Positions 16,669 to 24,913 of a stretch of 64,000 nt of DNA are shown piece after piece; within the stretch, counting starts at the first letter, position 1; the number at the start of each line of letters is the position of its first letter. This DNA is from UBA2767 sp965228625. GTDB lineage: Bacteria > Pseudomonadota > Alphaproteobacteria > Rhizobiales > Methyloligellaceae. The position numbers and the translations under genes were made by a program. The stretch is from NCBI GenBank assembly GCA_965228625.1, contig OZ245829.1:620001-684000 (forward strand). The letters are read 5' to 3'. The notes beneath the pieces are model-generated. The model saw only the letters and a list, made by a program, of their open reading frames with translations, was not told the DNA's origin and did not search any database.

Positions 16669-18351
16669 TCACACCCCGATCAACGGCCAGTACAAGGCCG
16701 CCATGGCGATCATCACAACGGTCGACATGATGACCATGCGCCAGCCCACCTTGAGAAAGTCGTTCGGGGTGAGATAGCCGGCGGCGAAGACGATTGTGCA
16801 TGCCGGCGTACCGACGACGGTCAGGTATGCGAACGCGGAGGAGATCGCGGTGATGAAACCAATGACGATCGGGCTTTCACCCGCGGCCACCGCAAGCTTG
16901 AGCACAATCGGGCCGAGCACCGCCACCGCGGCGCCGTTCGACATGGTGTTGGTGACGAATGTCGTCAGGGCGGATATAGCGACCCACAGCCCGACACCGG
17001 CATCGGCGCCGAGCGGCTTGAGAACCGACAGGAACCCGTCAGCCACCCACGCCGCTGCTCCGGTCACTTTCATCTGTACGCCGAGTGAAATGGCGGCGGC
17101 ATAGAGCAGGACGACACCCCAGTTTACCCCCGTGTTCACGTCTTCCCACAGCACCAGACCGGCGGCGAGAAAGGCCGCGGCGCCGAGAATGGCGATGGTC
17201 CCCATGCCGACGTCCTGCGACTCGAAAATCCACGCATAGAGGATCAGGAAGAACAGCACGATGGCCGCCCAGTTGCTCAAGGTCATCGGGCCTTCATCGC
17301 GGATGCCGGCGCGCAGCTTGGCAACGGCGCGGGACAGGTCGTTGTATTCCGGTTTGAAGGTGAAAAGCAGGATTGCGGTGACCAGCGGAAGCTGCACCAG
17401 GAAGATGGGATAGGCGTAGGCCGCCCATTTCACGTAGTCGATGAGGAACTTGTACGTCTCGGGGTTGGTCGGATCGTAGAAGAAGTCCCGCCAGTACCCG
17501 ATCATGATGGCATTGCGGGCGCCGCCGGACGGCGTGCCGATGCCGGCGACCGAACAGCCGTAACAGATGGAAAACAGCAGCACCGCCGCAAGATTGCGCA
17601 CGCGTTCGCGGTTTTCGGATGTCAGTGAAATGAGTGTGACGCCGACCGGCAGCATCATCGCGGCCACGGTGTGTTCGCCGATGAAAGAGGCAAGCAGGCC
17701 GGAAACCACGGAAATACCGAAACAGATGCGGGAGGTCCTGGTCCCGGTCAGGCGCACGATGAACCAGGCGATGCGCTGGTCGAGCTTCTGCCGCACAACC
17801 GCCACCGCCAGCATCAGCGAACCCATGATGAACAGTACCGAATCCGTCATGAGGCTCTTGGCCACTTCCGTCGAGTTTCGACCCAGCAGAAGCACCTCAC
17901 CGACGATCAGCAGCAGCGCGACGGTGGGCAGCGGAACCGGCTCGGTAATGAACAGGATTGTCGCGACCACCGACATGGTGAGCACGATCATGCCGTCACG
18001 GGTCAGTCCGTCCGGCTGCGGCGCGTGGAGCAAGGCCGCGCCGATGGCCATCGCGAAGATGAACCAGCGCTTTTCCCAGAAGTAATGGAGATCGATGTTC
18101 GCGCGGACTGTGAGGAGGCGGTGATATCCGTGGCGACCGACGCGCACTGACCACGGCGTCGAGATTTCCGGCGCCCTGAGAGAGTCGTGTACGAGGCTCA
18201 AGCCTGCCACAGCACGGGTCCGATCGAATGAGTTTCCCCAGTCACCTGAAATGCTAGCAACTTTTGCCGTCAGGCCAAAGGGAACGTTCGTAGTGAAAGG
18301 CCGTTCGAAATCGGCCCGGTGGCCGTTACCAGGGGATCTCGGACCCGTCAT
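16669..18351 (-). CDS. SLC13/DASS-family anion or dicarboxylate transporter
   Basis: About 12 membrane helices span most of the 560 residues. The protein carries DASS hallmarks: a first repeat with LLLGRNSTEVAKSLMTDSVLFIMGSLMLAVAV, SFIGEHTVAAMMLPVGVTLI, and the second-repeat SNT-like motif VTNTMSNGAAVAVLGPIVLKLA. GIGTPSGGARNAIMIGYW resembles the carboxylate-binding loop. The family imports sulfate or di/tricarboxylates with Na+. The start is uncertain: the ATG at 18351 overlaps the SDR gene by 26 bases, and the first 90 residues look non-membrane; a GTG at 18147 is an alternative. It forms an operon with the UspA gene. Confidence 0.85.
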   Translation of the reverse strand: MTGPRSPGNGHRADFERPFTTNVPFGLTAKVASISGDWGNSFDRTRAVAGLSLVHDSLRAPEISTPWSVRVGRHGYHRLLTVRANIDLHYFWEKRWFIFAMAIGAALLHAPQPDGLTRDGMIVLTMSVVATILFITEPVPLPTVALLLIVGEVLLLGRNSTEVAKSLMTDSVLFIMGSLMLAVAVVRQKLDQRIAWFIVRLTGTRTSRICFGISVVSGLLASFIGEHTVAAMMLPVGVTLISLTSENRERVRNLAAVLLFSICYGCSVAGIGTPSGGARNAIMIGYWRDFFYDPTNPETYKFLIDYVKWAAYAYPIFLVQLPLVTAILLFTFKPEYNDLSRAVAKLRAGIRDEGPMTLSNWAAIVLFFLILYAWIFESQDVGMGTIAILGAAAFLAAGLVLWEDVNTGVNWGVVLLYAAAISLGVQMKVTGAAAWVADGFLSVLKPLGADAGVGLWVAISALTTFVTNTMSNGAAVAVLGPIVLKLAVAAGESPIVIGFITAISSAFAYLTVVGTPACTIVFAAGYLTPNDFLKVGWRMVIMSTVVMIAMAALYWPLIGV

Positions 18352-19033
18352 AGGCGAGGAACGCCCCCCCGGCGGCGGGCGCGGCGCGGTTGATCACCTC
18401 GAGCAGCATCTGCGCGGACTGCTTCGCCTCGAACCGTTCACGGTCCCCGGCAAACGGGTCCGAGAGCCGGGTCTTCACCGTTCCCGGATGCAGCGCCAGA
18501 CAGACCGCGTCGGGCCGTTTGCGCGCAATCTCGATGGCGGCGGTCCGCAGAAACATGTTGAGCGCCGCCTTCGACGCGCGATAGCCGTACCATCCGCCGA
18601 GGCGGTTATCGGCGATGCTGCCGACGCGGGCGGAAACGGTGGCAAAGACACCACGTCCCGTACGCGGCAGAAGGTGGTGAAAATGCTTCAGCAGCAACAG
18701 CGGCCCGGTCGCGTTGATGGCGAATGCGCGTGCGACAGCCTCCGGATCGATCTGGCTGAACGTCTTCTCGGGGCGCATCGCCGCGTCATGCAGGATGCCT
18801 GTGGCGTCGATGATCAGGTGAATCTCGCCCTGGTCGGCGAGCGAGGCGGCCGCGCGTTCAATGGATGCTTCGTCCTCGAGGTCGAGCGGATGGCTGGACG
18901 AGCGGCTGAACCGGAAAACCTGCCCGCATCCGGGATCACGCTCAAGCAAATCGGCAAACGCGCTTCCGAGACCGCCCGTGCTGCCGACCACGACCGCATT
19001 GAAGCCCTGCGGAAAGGCGGAAAGATCGCTCAT
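18326..19033 (-). CDS. Short-chain dehydrogenase/reductase (C-factor-like)
   Basis: The 235-residue SDR has the nucleotide-binding motif AVVVGSTGGLGSAFADLL, a truncated N-A-T-G-type element (INATGPLLLLKHF), Ser in ATVSARVGSI and the catalytic Y-x-x-x-K as YGYRASKAALNMF. LALHPGTVKTRLSDPF is typical of the CsgA/C-factor-like SDR branch. It would oxidise or reduce a small alcohol or ketone with NAD(P). It lies upstream of, and slightly overlaps, the longest form of the transporter frame, so the three minus-strand genes may form one unit. Confidence 0.88.
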   Translation of the reverse strand: MSDLSAFPQGFNAVVVGSTGGLGSAFADLLERDPGCGQVFRFSRSSSHPLDLEDEASIERAAASLADQGEIHLIIDATGILHDAAMRPEKTFSQIDPEAVARAFAINATGPLLLLKHFHHLLPRTGRGVFATVSARVGSIADNRLGGWYGYRASKAALNMFLRTAAIEIARKRPDAVCLALHPGTVKTRLSDPFAGDRERFEAKQSAQMLLEVINRAAPAAGGAFLAYDGSEIPW

Positions 19034-19173
19034 CTCGTTGAAATCGCCTCATGTTCCGATGTTCACCTTTACGGACCCTGCCCATCCGCGGATCATTTCA
19101 CGGCGCCTGCACGGGTTGATCCGGTCCGCAACAAATGCCGTATTGACAGAGAGAAACCGAACGAAGGCATCAC

Positions 19174-19971
19174 GTGCTACGCAAGGACATCCTGAAACCT
19201 TTCGCTCTCGACCGCTCGACGGCGAGCGAGGAGGAAATCGCCAGTTTCACTCGGCTGGCGCAGGAGTGGTGGCGGCCGGATGGGGCCTTCAAGGTCGTAC
19301 ACCGGTTCAACGAAACCCGGCTCGACTATCTCAAGGACCTGTTGCCGAGGGCGTTTGAGCTGCGGCACGACGGCAACCGGCCGCTCGATGGACTTAATAT
19401 TGTCGACGTCGGCTGCGGCGCGGGACTGGCGGCGGAACCGTTGGCCCTTGCCGGGGCCCAGGTCGTCGGCATCGACCCGGTGGAACGCAACATCGAGATC
19501 GCGCGGCATCACCTGACGGAATCCGGCGCAACCGTCGATTATCGAAACATGCTGCCGGAAGATCTCGCCCGAAGCGGTGAAACCTTCGACGTGGTTCTCT
19601 CCCTGGAGGTGGTCGAACACGTGGCCGACGTACCGCTGTTTCTCGCGTCCTGCGCCCAGCTTGTGGCGCCCGGCGGGCTGCTGGTGCTTGCCACGCTGAA
19701 CCGGACCCTCAGGTCATTCGTGTTCGCGATCGTCGGCGCCGAGTATGTACTTCGCCTCCTGCCGAAAGGCACGCACGACTGGCGAAAATTCATCTCCCCC
19801 GATGAATTGCGACGCGGCCTCGAACCGCACGGGCTGCATGAGTTCGAAAGAACCGGCATGAGCTTCAATCCGCTGCGCCGCACGTTCCGGTGCACCAGGG
19901 ACGTCAGCGTCAACTATATGCAAGTCCTCCGACGGCCTCCATCTGCAGACAATTCTCGATCACGTGCCTGA
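19174..19971 (+). CDS. ubiG: Ubiquinone biosynthesis O-methyltransferase UbiG
   Basis: The GTG at 19174 has GAAGG upstream and gives 265 residues. The N-terminus EEEIASFTRLAQEWWRPDGAFKVVHRFNETRLDYL is the UbiG signature (xxWWdxxG.fkpLHxiNxxRl.yi). The SAM motif is IVDVGCGAGLAAEPLALAGAQVVGID, followed by VVLSLEVVEHVADVPLFL and GTHDWRKFISPDEL. UbiG catalyses both O-methylation steps of ubiquinone synthesis at the membrane surface. Its 3' end overlaps the convergent glutathione peroxidase gene by 62 bases. Confidence 0.94.
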   Translation: MLRKDILKPFALDRSTASEEEIASFTRLAQEWWRPDGAFKVVHRFNETRLDYLKDLLPRAFELRHDGNRPLDGLNIVDVGCGAGLAAEPLALAGAQVVGIDPVERNIEIARHHLTESGATVDYRNMLPEDLARSGETFDVVLSLEVVEHVADVPLFLASCAQLVAPGGLLVLATLNRTLRSFVFAIVGAEYVLRLLPKGTHDWRKFISPDELRRGLEPHGLHEFERTGMSFNPLRRTFRCTRDVSVNYMQVLRRPPSADNSRSRA

Positions 19972-20554
19972 CACGGGGTGAACTGGCTCTGATCGGCGTT
20001 GAAAACCACGCCGCCAGATTGCCGTTCGGTGCGATCACATATTTGTAGAAATTCCACTTCGGCGCGGCATGCTCGCCGGCCACCGAGCTGACATGAGAGA
20101 AGAAAGGATGAATTGCCTTACCCCTGGCTGAGACCTTCTCCGTAATCGGAAAAGTCAAATGCAGTTGCGATCGATAGATCTCGTGGATGGTCCGGTCGTC
20201 CCCGGGTTCCTGACTCCCGAAGTCGTTTGACGGCACGCCGAGCACGACCAATCCATGGTGGGCCAGATCGTCATGCAGAGACTGGAGGTCCGCGAACTGG
20301 CTACGGAAACCGCACTTCGACGCAGTGTTCACAACCAGAATCGTCTCTCCCGCGAGACCAGACAGCGTCAGCGGCCGGCCGCCGGCATGCGTGAACGTCA
20401 CCTCACCAATCTGGCTGTCAGGCGACGCCGGATCGAGAATCGCCTGCTTCGGTGCGAGCAACATTGACAAGGCTGAGAGAACCGAACCTGCCATACCGTT
20501 TTGCTTCTTTACGCCCGCCGACTCCGCGGCGCAGCCCTTTTGCAACTGTTTCAT
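19910..20554 (-). CDS. Glutathione peroxidase family protein
   Basis: The 214-residue protein carries the peroxidatic C81 in NTASKCGFRSQF, Q115 in VPSNDFGSQEP and W166 in APKWNFYKY, the full GPx catalytic set. An N-terminal extension of about 45 residues contains a hydrophobic stretch (AGSVLSALSMLLAP), so export is possible. GAGGCAAG precedes the ATG. The bacterial enzymes of this family usually use thioredoxin and reduce H2O2 or lipid hydroperoxides. The last 21 codons overlap ubiG in antisense orientation. Confidence 0.9.
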   Translation of the reverse strand: MKQLQKGCAAESAGVKKQNGMAGSVLSALSMLLAPKQAILDPASPDSQIGEVTFTHAGGRPLTLSGLAGETILVVNTASKCGFRSQFADLQSLHDDLAHHGLVVLGVPSNDFGSQEPGDDRTIHEIYRSQLHLTFPITEKVSARGKAIHPFFSHVSSVAGEHAAPKWNFYKYVIAPNGNLAAWFSTPIRASSPRVRHVIENCLQMEAVGGLAYS

Positions 20555-20893
20555 CTTGCCTCAGCCCCAGTTTAACAAAGGAATTGTCCCCGAATTTTGA
20601 CGACGCGATGTCCGCATCGGCCATCAGCTTACGATCCGGGCCGCCACTCAGATCAGCCGCGCATTGACGGAAGTGATCCACATGCCTTTGGACCCCGTAG
20701 AAAAGACGCGTGTGCGGCGCTCTCCCCCCCCCCTCCCCCGCACCGCGATCAGGGGATCGGCCGGCATCTGTGGCGGGTGACCGGCCGGTTTTCCCGCCTT
20801 TTCCCTTAATCACAGGCTGCAACGCGTATTTTCATGCTTGCGGACCGCCGCCTCATTCCTTAGACGATCGGCCTCCAGCGTGGAGTGAACGAT
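20555..20893. other. Intergenic region with a C10 tract
   Basis: I see no supported gene in these 339 bases between the glutathione peroxidase and the racemase-like gene. A run of ten C residues (20724-20733) followed by T and five more C is the only homopolymer tract of this size in the window. The promoter of the downstream gene should lie here, but no clear -35/-10 pair stands out. Confidence 0.45.
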
Positions 20894-21571
20894 ATGCACA
20901 TAGGTTTGATCGGCGGCATCGGTCCCGCCGCGACCGAATTCTACTATCGCGGCCTTGCCAGGGCTCATGCCTCGGCGGGCAAGCGCATGGAGTTGACGAT
21001 CGTTCACGCGGATGTACGCGATCTTCAGCGCAACGCGGCGAACGGTGCGAAGCGCGAGCAGACCGAGATCTATCTGGAATTCGTCAACCGGCTTCAGGCG
21101 GCGGGCGCGGAGGCCGTGGCGGTCACCTCGATGGGCGGACACTTCTGCATTCAGGAGCTCGAGCAGGTTTCGCCGCTGCCGGTCATCAACGCTATTCCGG
21201 CGCTCGATCGCCATCTGACGCAGTCAGGGGTGAAGCGGGCCGGACTCATCGGAACGCGCTATGTCATGGAAACCGCCGTCTATGGCGGTATCCCGGCCAC
21301 CGAGTTTGTCCTGCCACAAGGTGACGACCTGGAGCGTGTCCACGACACCTATATCGCCATGGCATCGTCCGCATCCGTGAGCGACGCGCAGCGCGCGTAT
21401 TTTTTCGAGGTGGGGCAGACGCTTTGCCGCGAACACGGTGCCGAAACCGTCATTCTCGGCGGCACGGACCTGTTTCTCGCCTTTGAAGGCCAGGACTGCG
21501 GCTTCCCGGTCATCGACGCCGCGGAGGTTCATATCGAGGCGCTTTACCGCGCATCGGTCGGGGACGGATAA
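20894..21571 (+). CDS. Aspartate/glutamate racemase-fold protein lacking both catalytic cysteines
   Basis: The ATG at 20894, with GGAG upstream, gives 225 residues; a GTG at 20885 is the alternative. IGLIGGIGPAATEFYYRGL is the signature of the family. In active racemases two cysteines act as bases, in PCNTAH and GCTE motifs. Here the first is VTSMGGH with S79 at the Cys position, and the second is ILGGTDLF with G190. E. coli YgeA keeps one of the two cysteines; here both are lost. It may be a lyase, isomerase or binding protein on the same fold. It is convergent with the GntR gene. Confidence 0.8.
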   Translation: MHIGLIGGIGPAATEFYYRGLARAHASAGKRMELTIVHADVRDLQRNAANGAKREQTEIYLEFVNRLQAAGAEAVAVTSMGGHFCIQELEQVSPLPVINAIPALDRHLTQSGVKRAGLIGTRYVMETAVYGGIPATEFVLPQGDDLERVHDTYIAMASSASVSDAQRAYFFEVGQTLCREHGAETVILGGTDLFLAFEGQDCGFPVIDAAEVHIEALYRASVGDG

Positions 21572-21583
21572 CCGGCAAGCCGC

Positions 21584-22264
21584 TCACGGGTGGTGCCCCG
21601 CCAGAGCGTCAAGAATCGCGTCGGTCGATGCTCCGATATGTGCCTTCAATCGCTTTCGCGCCGCCTTCGCCTTACCTTTCCGCATCAGCTCCAACAGCTC
21701 GCGGTGCTCGTCGAGCGATGCTTCCGCATGCCGGCTGTGCTTCCACATGAAACCGAGATAACGCGCATAGCGTTGGCGCAATTGATGCACCATGTGAAGC
21801 GTGACGGGACGTCCTGCCGGGCGGTAGATGGCGTCGTGAAACGCCTCGTTTGCCTGAAGCAGCGAAGGCACGTTCTTCGCGTTTGCTATGAGATCAATGG
21901 CGGTCTCCGCGTGCCGGCGATCTGCCACGCTGAAGTTTCGCGTCGCGGCCGCGACGAGATCGGGTTCGAGCTTCAAACGCAGGCGCGCGGTCTCCTCCGC
22001 TTCCGCTCGCTCCAGCAGCGGCACGCGCACGCCGCAGTTCACCTGGTACGTGACGAGATCTTCCGAGGCGAGCTGCCGCAAAGCCTCGCGCACCGGTGCC
22101 TGACTGACGCTGAAGCGTTGCGCGACGTGATCCTGCCTGAGCGGCGCGCCCGGTTCGATGACCGCCGAGAGGATATCATTGCGGAGTTGCGCCGCAATCT
22201 GATCCGCGATGGACCTGCGGTGCGCCCGCTGCGCACCGTTCGTTTCAGTCGCACCAGGCGTCAT
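21584..22264 (-). CDS. GntR family regulator, FCD/FadR subfamily
   Basis: The ATG at 22264 (AAGG upstream) gives 226 residues, the usual size. The N-terminal winged HTH reads SIADQIAAQLRNDILSAVIEPGAPLRQDHVAQRFSVSQAPVREALRQL, the GntR signature, and the C-terminal FCD all-helical domain has the acidic/His metal-site pattern (NEAFHDAIYR, SLDEHRELLELM). A 19-bp palindrome lies 31 bases upstream, between this gene and the divergent HAD dehalogenase. The FCD ligand is usually a small carboxylate, which fits a dehalogenase or racemase-like target gene. Confidence 0.92.
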   Translation of the reverse strand: MTPGATETNGAQRAHRRSIADQIAAQLRNDILSAVIEPGAPLRQDHVAQRFSVSQAPVREALRQLASEDLVTYQVNCGVRVPLLERAEAEETARLRLKLEPDLVAAATRNFSVADRRHAETAIDLIANAKNVPSLLQANEAFHDAIYRPAGRPVTLHMVHQLRQRYARYLGFMWKHSRHAEASLDEHRELLELMRKGKAKAARKRLKAHIGASTDAILDALAGHHP

Positions 22265-22294
22265 TGGCCTTGACCGGTCATGCTTCCGTTCCAT

Positions 22295-22313
22295 ATTATC
22301 GATTATCGATAAT
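22295..22313. promoter_or_regulatory. Perfect palindrome, probable GntR operator
   Basis: ATTATCGAT-T-ATCGATAAT has 9-bp arms around one base. It sits in the gap between the divergent GntR and HAD genes, the usual place for an autoregulatory FCD-GntR operator. It also argues against a GntR start at 22294, which would abut the palindrome and leave no ribosome-binding site. Confidence 0.65.
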
Positions 22314-22334
22314 AATGTCATCATCGGGTCATTC

Positions 22335-23036
22335 ATGCAAGCGCAGGACTACGACGCCATCACGTTCGATGTTTACGGGACGCTGATCGACTGGGAGCCC
22401 GCAATTCTCTCCACGCTCGACGACTGGATAACGTCCAGGGGCACGCAAATCGAAAGAGCAGCCCTGCTCGATGCGTTCGACCGCGCCCGTGCGCACTATC
22501 AGATGCTCGCACCGGCCCGCCCCTATCCGAAAATCCTCCGCTCGTCCTTCGCCTATATTGCCGACGAGCTTGACCTGGACCTGGACGCTGAGACGCGGCG
22601 GCGGTTCGGAGATTGCGTTGGCGACTGGGAGCCCTATACGGACAGCGTCGCCGCACTGGCGGAATTGCGCAAACACTTCGCCCTCGGCGCGCTGACGAAC
22701 ATGGATGATGCCTCCTTCGCCAGGAGCCACGCCAAACTCGGCGATTGCTTCGAGATCGTCGTGACCGCCGAACGCGCCGGTGCCTACAAGCCGTCCCTTC
22801 GGCACTTCGTCCTCGCGCTGACCGACCTGGCCGCGCGCGATATTCCACCGCAGCGCGTCCTGCACGTCGCACAGAGCCTGCGCGCCGATGTCCGGCCCGC
22901 AAACCTGCTTGGCCAGGACGTCGTATGGATCAACCGCGCGGGCCGCGGACTGGGGCACGCGGGCTTCGGGGCGGAACTCGCCGAACCCATGGCGACATTC
23001 GCAACCATGAAGGAATTCGTCGCCACGCTTGTGTGA
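22335..23036 (+). CDS. HAD-superfamily hydrolase, haloacid dehalogenase type II-like
   Basis: The ATG at 22335 gives 233 residues. Motif I is ITFDVYGTLIDWEPAI with the nucleophile Asp near residue 10, motif II is ALGALTNMDD (Thr/Asn), motif III Lys is in ERAGAYKPSLRHF, and the late acidic region is VLHVAQSLRADVRPANLLGQDVVWINR, where HVAQS replaces HVA.D-type motif IV. This pattern belongs to the L-2-haloacid dehalogenase type II group. It would cleave carbon-halogen bonds in haloacids or act as a phosphatase. It is divergent from the GntR regulator across a palindromic operator. Confidence 0.88.
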   Translation: MQAQDYDAITFDVYGTLIDWEPAILSTLDDWITSRGTQIERAALLDAFDRARAHYQMLAPARPYPKILRSSFAYIADELDLDLDAETRRRFGDCVGDWEPYTDSVAALAELRKHFALGALTNMDDASFARSHAKLGDCFEIVVTAERAGAYKPSLRHFVLALTDLAARDIPPQRVLHVAQSLRADVRPANLLGQDVVWINRAGRGLGHAGFGAELAEPMATFATMKEFVATLV

Positions 23037-23126
23037 TCGATATCCGGCCGAGCTGGTCCAACCCGGGAATCGGCAAGCACGGGCCTTCGCCCATGCTATA
23101 ATGCGTTTTTTACAAGGGAGAGCGTC

Positions 23127-23474
23127 ATGTCCCGCGTATCGCACCTCGCAGTGCTTGTTGCCGCGTCTGTCCTGCTCGGCACCGCAACCGCGTCAGCAGA
23201 CCCGAACTCCGCAGGATACGGAAATCCGTACCCCTACCCCTATCCGCCCGTCTACACTCCACCTGCCCAACCGAAAGTTATCATCCCACAGGGCTCACCG
23301 GTCACGGTCGTCGTTGCGCCGAACGCACACGTCGTCACCACGTCTCCGTCGACCACCACCCTGCCGCCCGGCTGGGTGTGGGCCCGGCCCGCCAATTGTG
23401 GTGAATACAGGTACTGGAACGGGACCCGGTGCCTCGACGCGCGCGACTACCCGCCGGATCTTGGTCCGCGATAG
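23127..23474 (+). CDS. Small secreted Pro/Tyr-rich protein, unknown function
   Basis: The 115-residue protein starts after AAGGGAG and has a clear signal peptide ending in ATASA near residue 25. The mature part begins with a Pro-Tyr-rich segment (YGNPYPYPYPPVYTPP), passes through a Val-rich strand and ends in CGEYRYWNGTRCLDARDYPP, a short domain with two cysteines that could form a disulfide. Such C-terminal Y-W-N-G-x-x-C modules occur in small exported proteins of Hyphomicrobiales; the function is not known to me. Confidence 0.75.
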   Translation: MSRVSHLAVLVAASVLLGTATASADPNSAGYGNPYPYPYPPVYTPPAQPKVIIPQGSPVTVVVAPNAHVVTTSPSTTTLPPGWVWARPANCGEYRYWNGTRCLDARDYPPDLGPR

Positions 23475-23555
23475 ATCAGTCTTTTCCGGAGACTTCGGCC
23501 GGCGGCCCACCTTGAGGCAGACAAAATAGAAGCTGCCACTGATGCGGAGAATGAC

Positions 23556-24704
23556 ATGGGCGCTGTCCGTCCCTTCAAACTCGCCGTCCCGGATGCAACG
23601 CTGGAGCACATCCGCACCAGGGTCGCCGCCTTCCCGTGGGACGACATGCCGCCGCTCGATGGCTGGGCCCTTGGCGCCAACATCGACTACATGCGGGAGC
23701 TGTGCGCCTACTGGCTCGACAAGTTCGACTGGCGCGCCCAGGAAGCGAAGATCAACCGCTTTGCGCATTTCACTGCCCCGGTCGACGACCTCGACATCCA
23801 TTTCATCCATGAGAAAGGCAGCGGCCCGACGCCGCGACCCCTGCTGATCAGTCATGGCTGGCCCGGGTCCGTCGTCGAGTTCCTGGAGATTATCGAGCCG
23901 CTGGCGCATCCAGAACGGTTCGGCGGCAGCGCGGAGGATGCCTTCGACGTGATCGCACCCTCGCTGCCGGGCTTCGGGTTTTCCGGCAAGCCGGAGCAGC
24001 CGATGGGTCCGCGGGCCATCGCCCGCCACTTCGCCACGCTGATGACCGACGTCCTCGGCTATGACGGTTACATCGCCCAGGGCGGCGACTGGGGCGGCGC
24101 GGTGTCCGCATGGCTCGGCTTCGATCATGCACCCGCCTGCCGCGCCATTCACGTCAACATCATGATGATGCGACACCCGGACGGGCCACAGGGCGCGGAA
24201 GAGGAAGCCTGGGCCGCCCGGTTCGCCAGGGAGCAGGAGCTCGAGGAAGGCTACCGCACCCAACAGGCGACGAAGCCTCAGTCCCTGAGCTATGCGATGA
24301 TGGACAGTCCGGTCGGTATAGCGGCGTGGATCATCGAGAAGTTCAATTCCTGGTCCGACACGCGCGGCGGCGACATCGACAGCGTCTTCACCAAGGACCG
24401 GCTGCTCACCAACATCATGGTCTATCTGGTCACCGGCACATTCGCCACCGCGAGCTGGATCTACGCCGGGCGGCGCACGGAAGGCGGCCGGTTGCTCTCG
24501 CCCGAGGGCAAACGGGTCGAGGTGCCCACGGCCTGCGCGGTGTTTCCCGAAGAGCTCCTGGAATGGCCGCCGCGCAGCTATGTCGAGCGCGTCTACAACG
24601 TTGCGCGCTGGACCGAGATGCCCCGCGGCGGGCACTTCGCAGCCATGGAACAACCGGACCTACTGATTGACGATATTCGCACCTTCGTGCGTTCTTTGTC
24701 ATAA
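23556..24704 (+). CDS. Microsomal-type epoxide hydrolase
   Basis: The 382-residue alpha/beta hydrolase begins with an EHN-type N-terminal domain (FKLAVPDATLEHIRTRVAAFPW) that is diagnostic of the family. HGWPG (100-104) forms the oxyanion hole, D178 in AQGGDWGGAVS is the nucleophile, and H in ARWTEMPRGGHFAAMEQPDLL is the general base. It would hydrolyse epoxides to diols in the cytosol. A bulky lid domain lies between. It is not in an obvious operon. Confidence 0.93.
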   Translation: MGAVRPFKLAVPDATLEHIRTRVAAFPWDDMPPLDGWALGANIDYMRELCAYWLDKFDWRAQEAKINRFAHFTAPVDDLDIHFIHEKGSGPTPRPLLISHGWPGSVVEFLEIIEPLAHPERFGGSAEDAFDVIAPSLPGFGFSGKPEQPMGPRAIARHFATLMTDVLGYDGYIAQGGDWGGAVSAWLGFDHAPACRAIHVNIMMMRHPDGPQGAEEEAWAARFAREQELEEGYRTQQATKPQSLSYAMMDSPVGIAAWIIEKFNSWSDTRGGDIDSVFTKDRLLTNIMVYLVTGTFATASWIYAGRRTEGGRLLSPEGKRVEVPTACAVFPEELLEWPPRSYVERVYNVARWTEMPRGGHFAAMEQPDLLIDDIRTFVRSLS

Positions 24705-24913
24705 ATACGTCGTAACAACTTAATGTTGTGCGCATCCATTACTGCAACTATTGATCGGTCTTTCTGTTGCGCAACCGCCACATCTGAAAAAAAACGGCAA
24801 CTTGCAGTAGAAAATTTTTTCCCGACTGCTGGACCGTGACAAAAATCCGGGCCTTAGCTTCTTGTTGTAACGGACCCAAATCGTACATGGGGCCAAGCAA
24901 ACAGGGGGCAGAA

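Noticed and set aside
20691..20706. GACCCCGTAGAAAAGA matches a stretch of the pMB1/ColE1 plasmid origin as I remember it
   Set aside because: Only 16 bases match and the flanks differ completely, so I treat it as coincidence. No other vector sequence is visible.
20724..20739. C10-T-C5 tract as a possible phase-variable switch
   Set aside because: It is 160 bases upstream of the next start codon and not inside a coding frame or between clear -35/-10 elements. It is more likely neutral or an assembly-sensitive spot.
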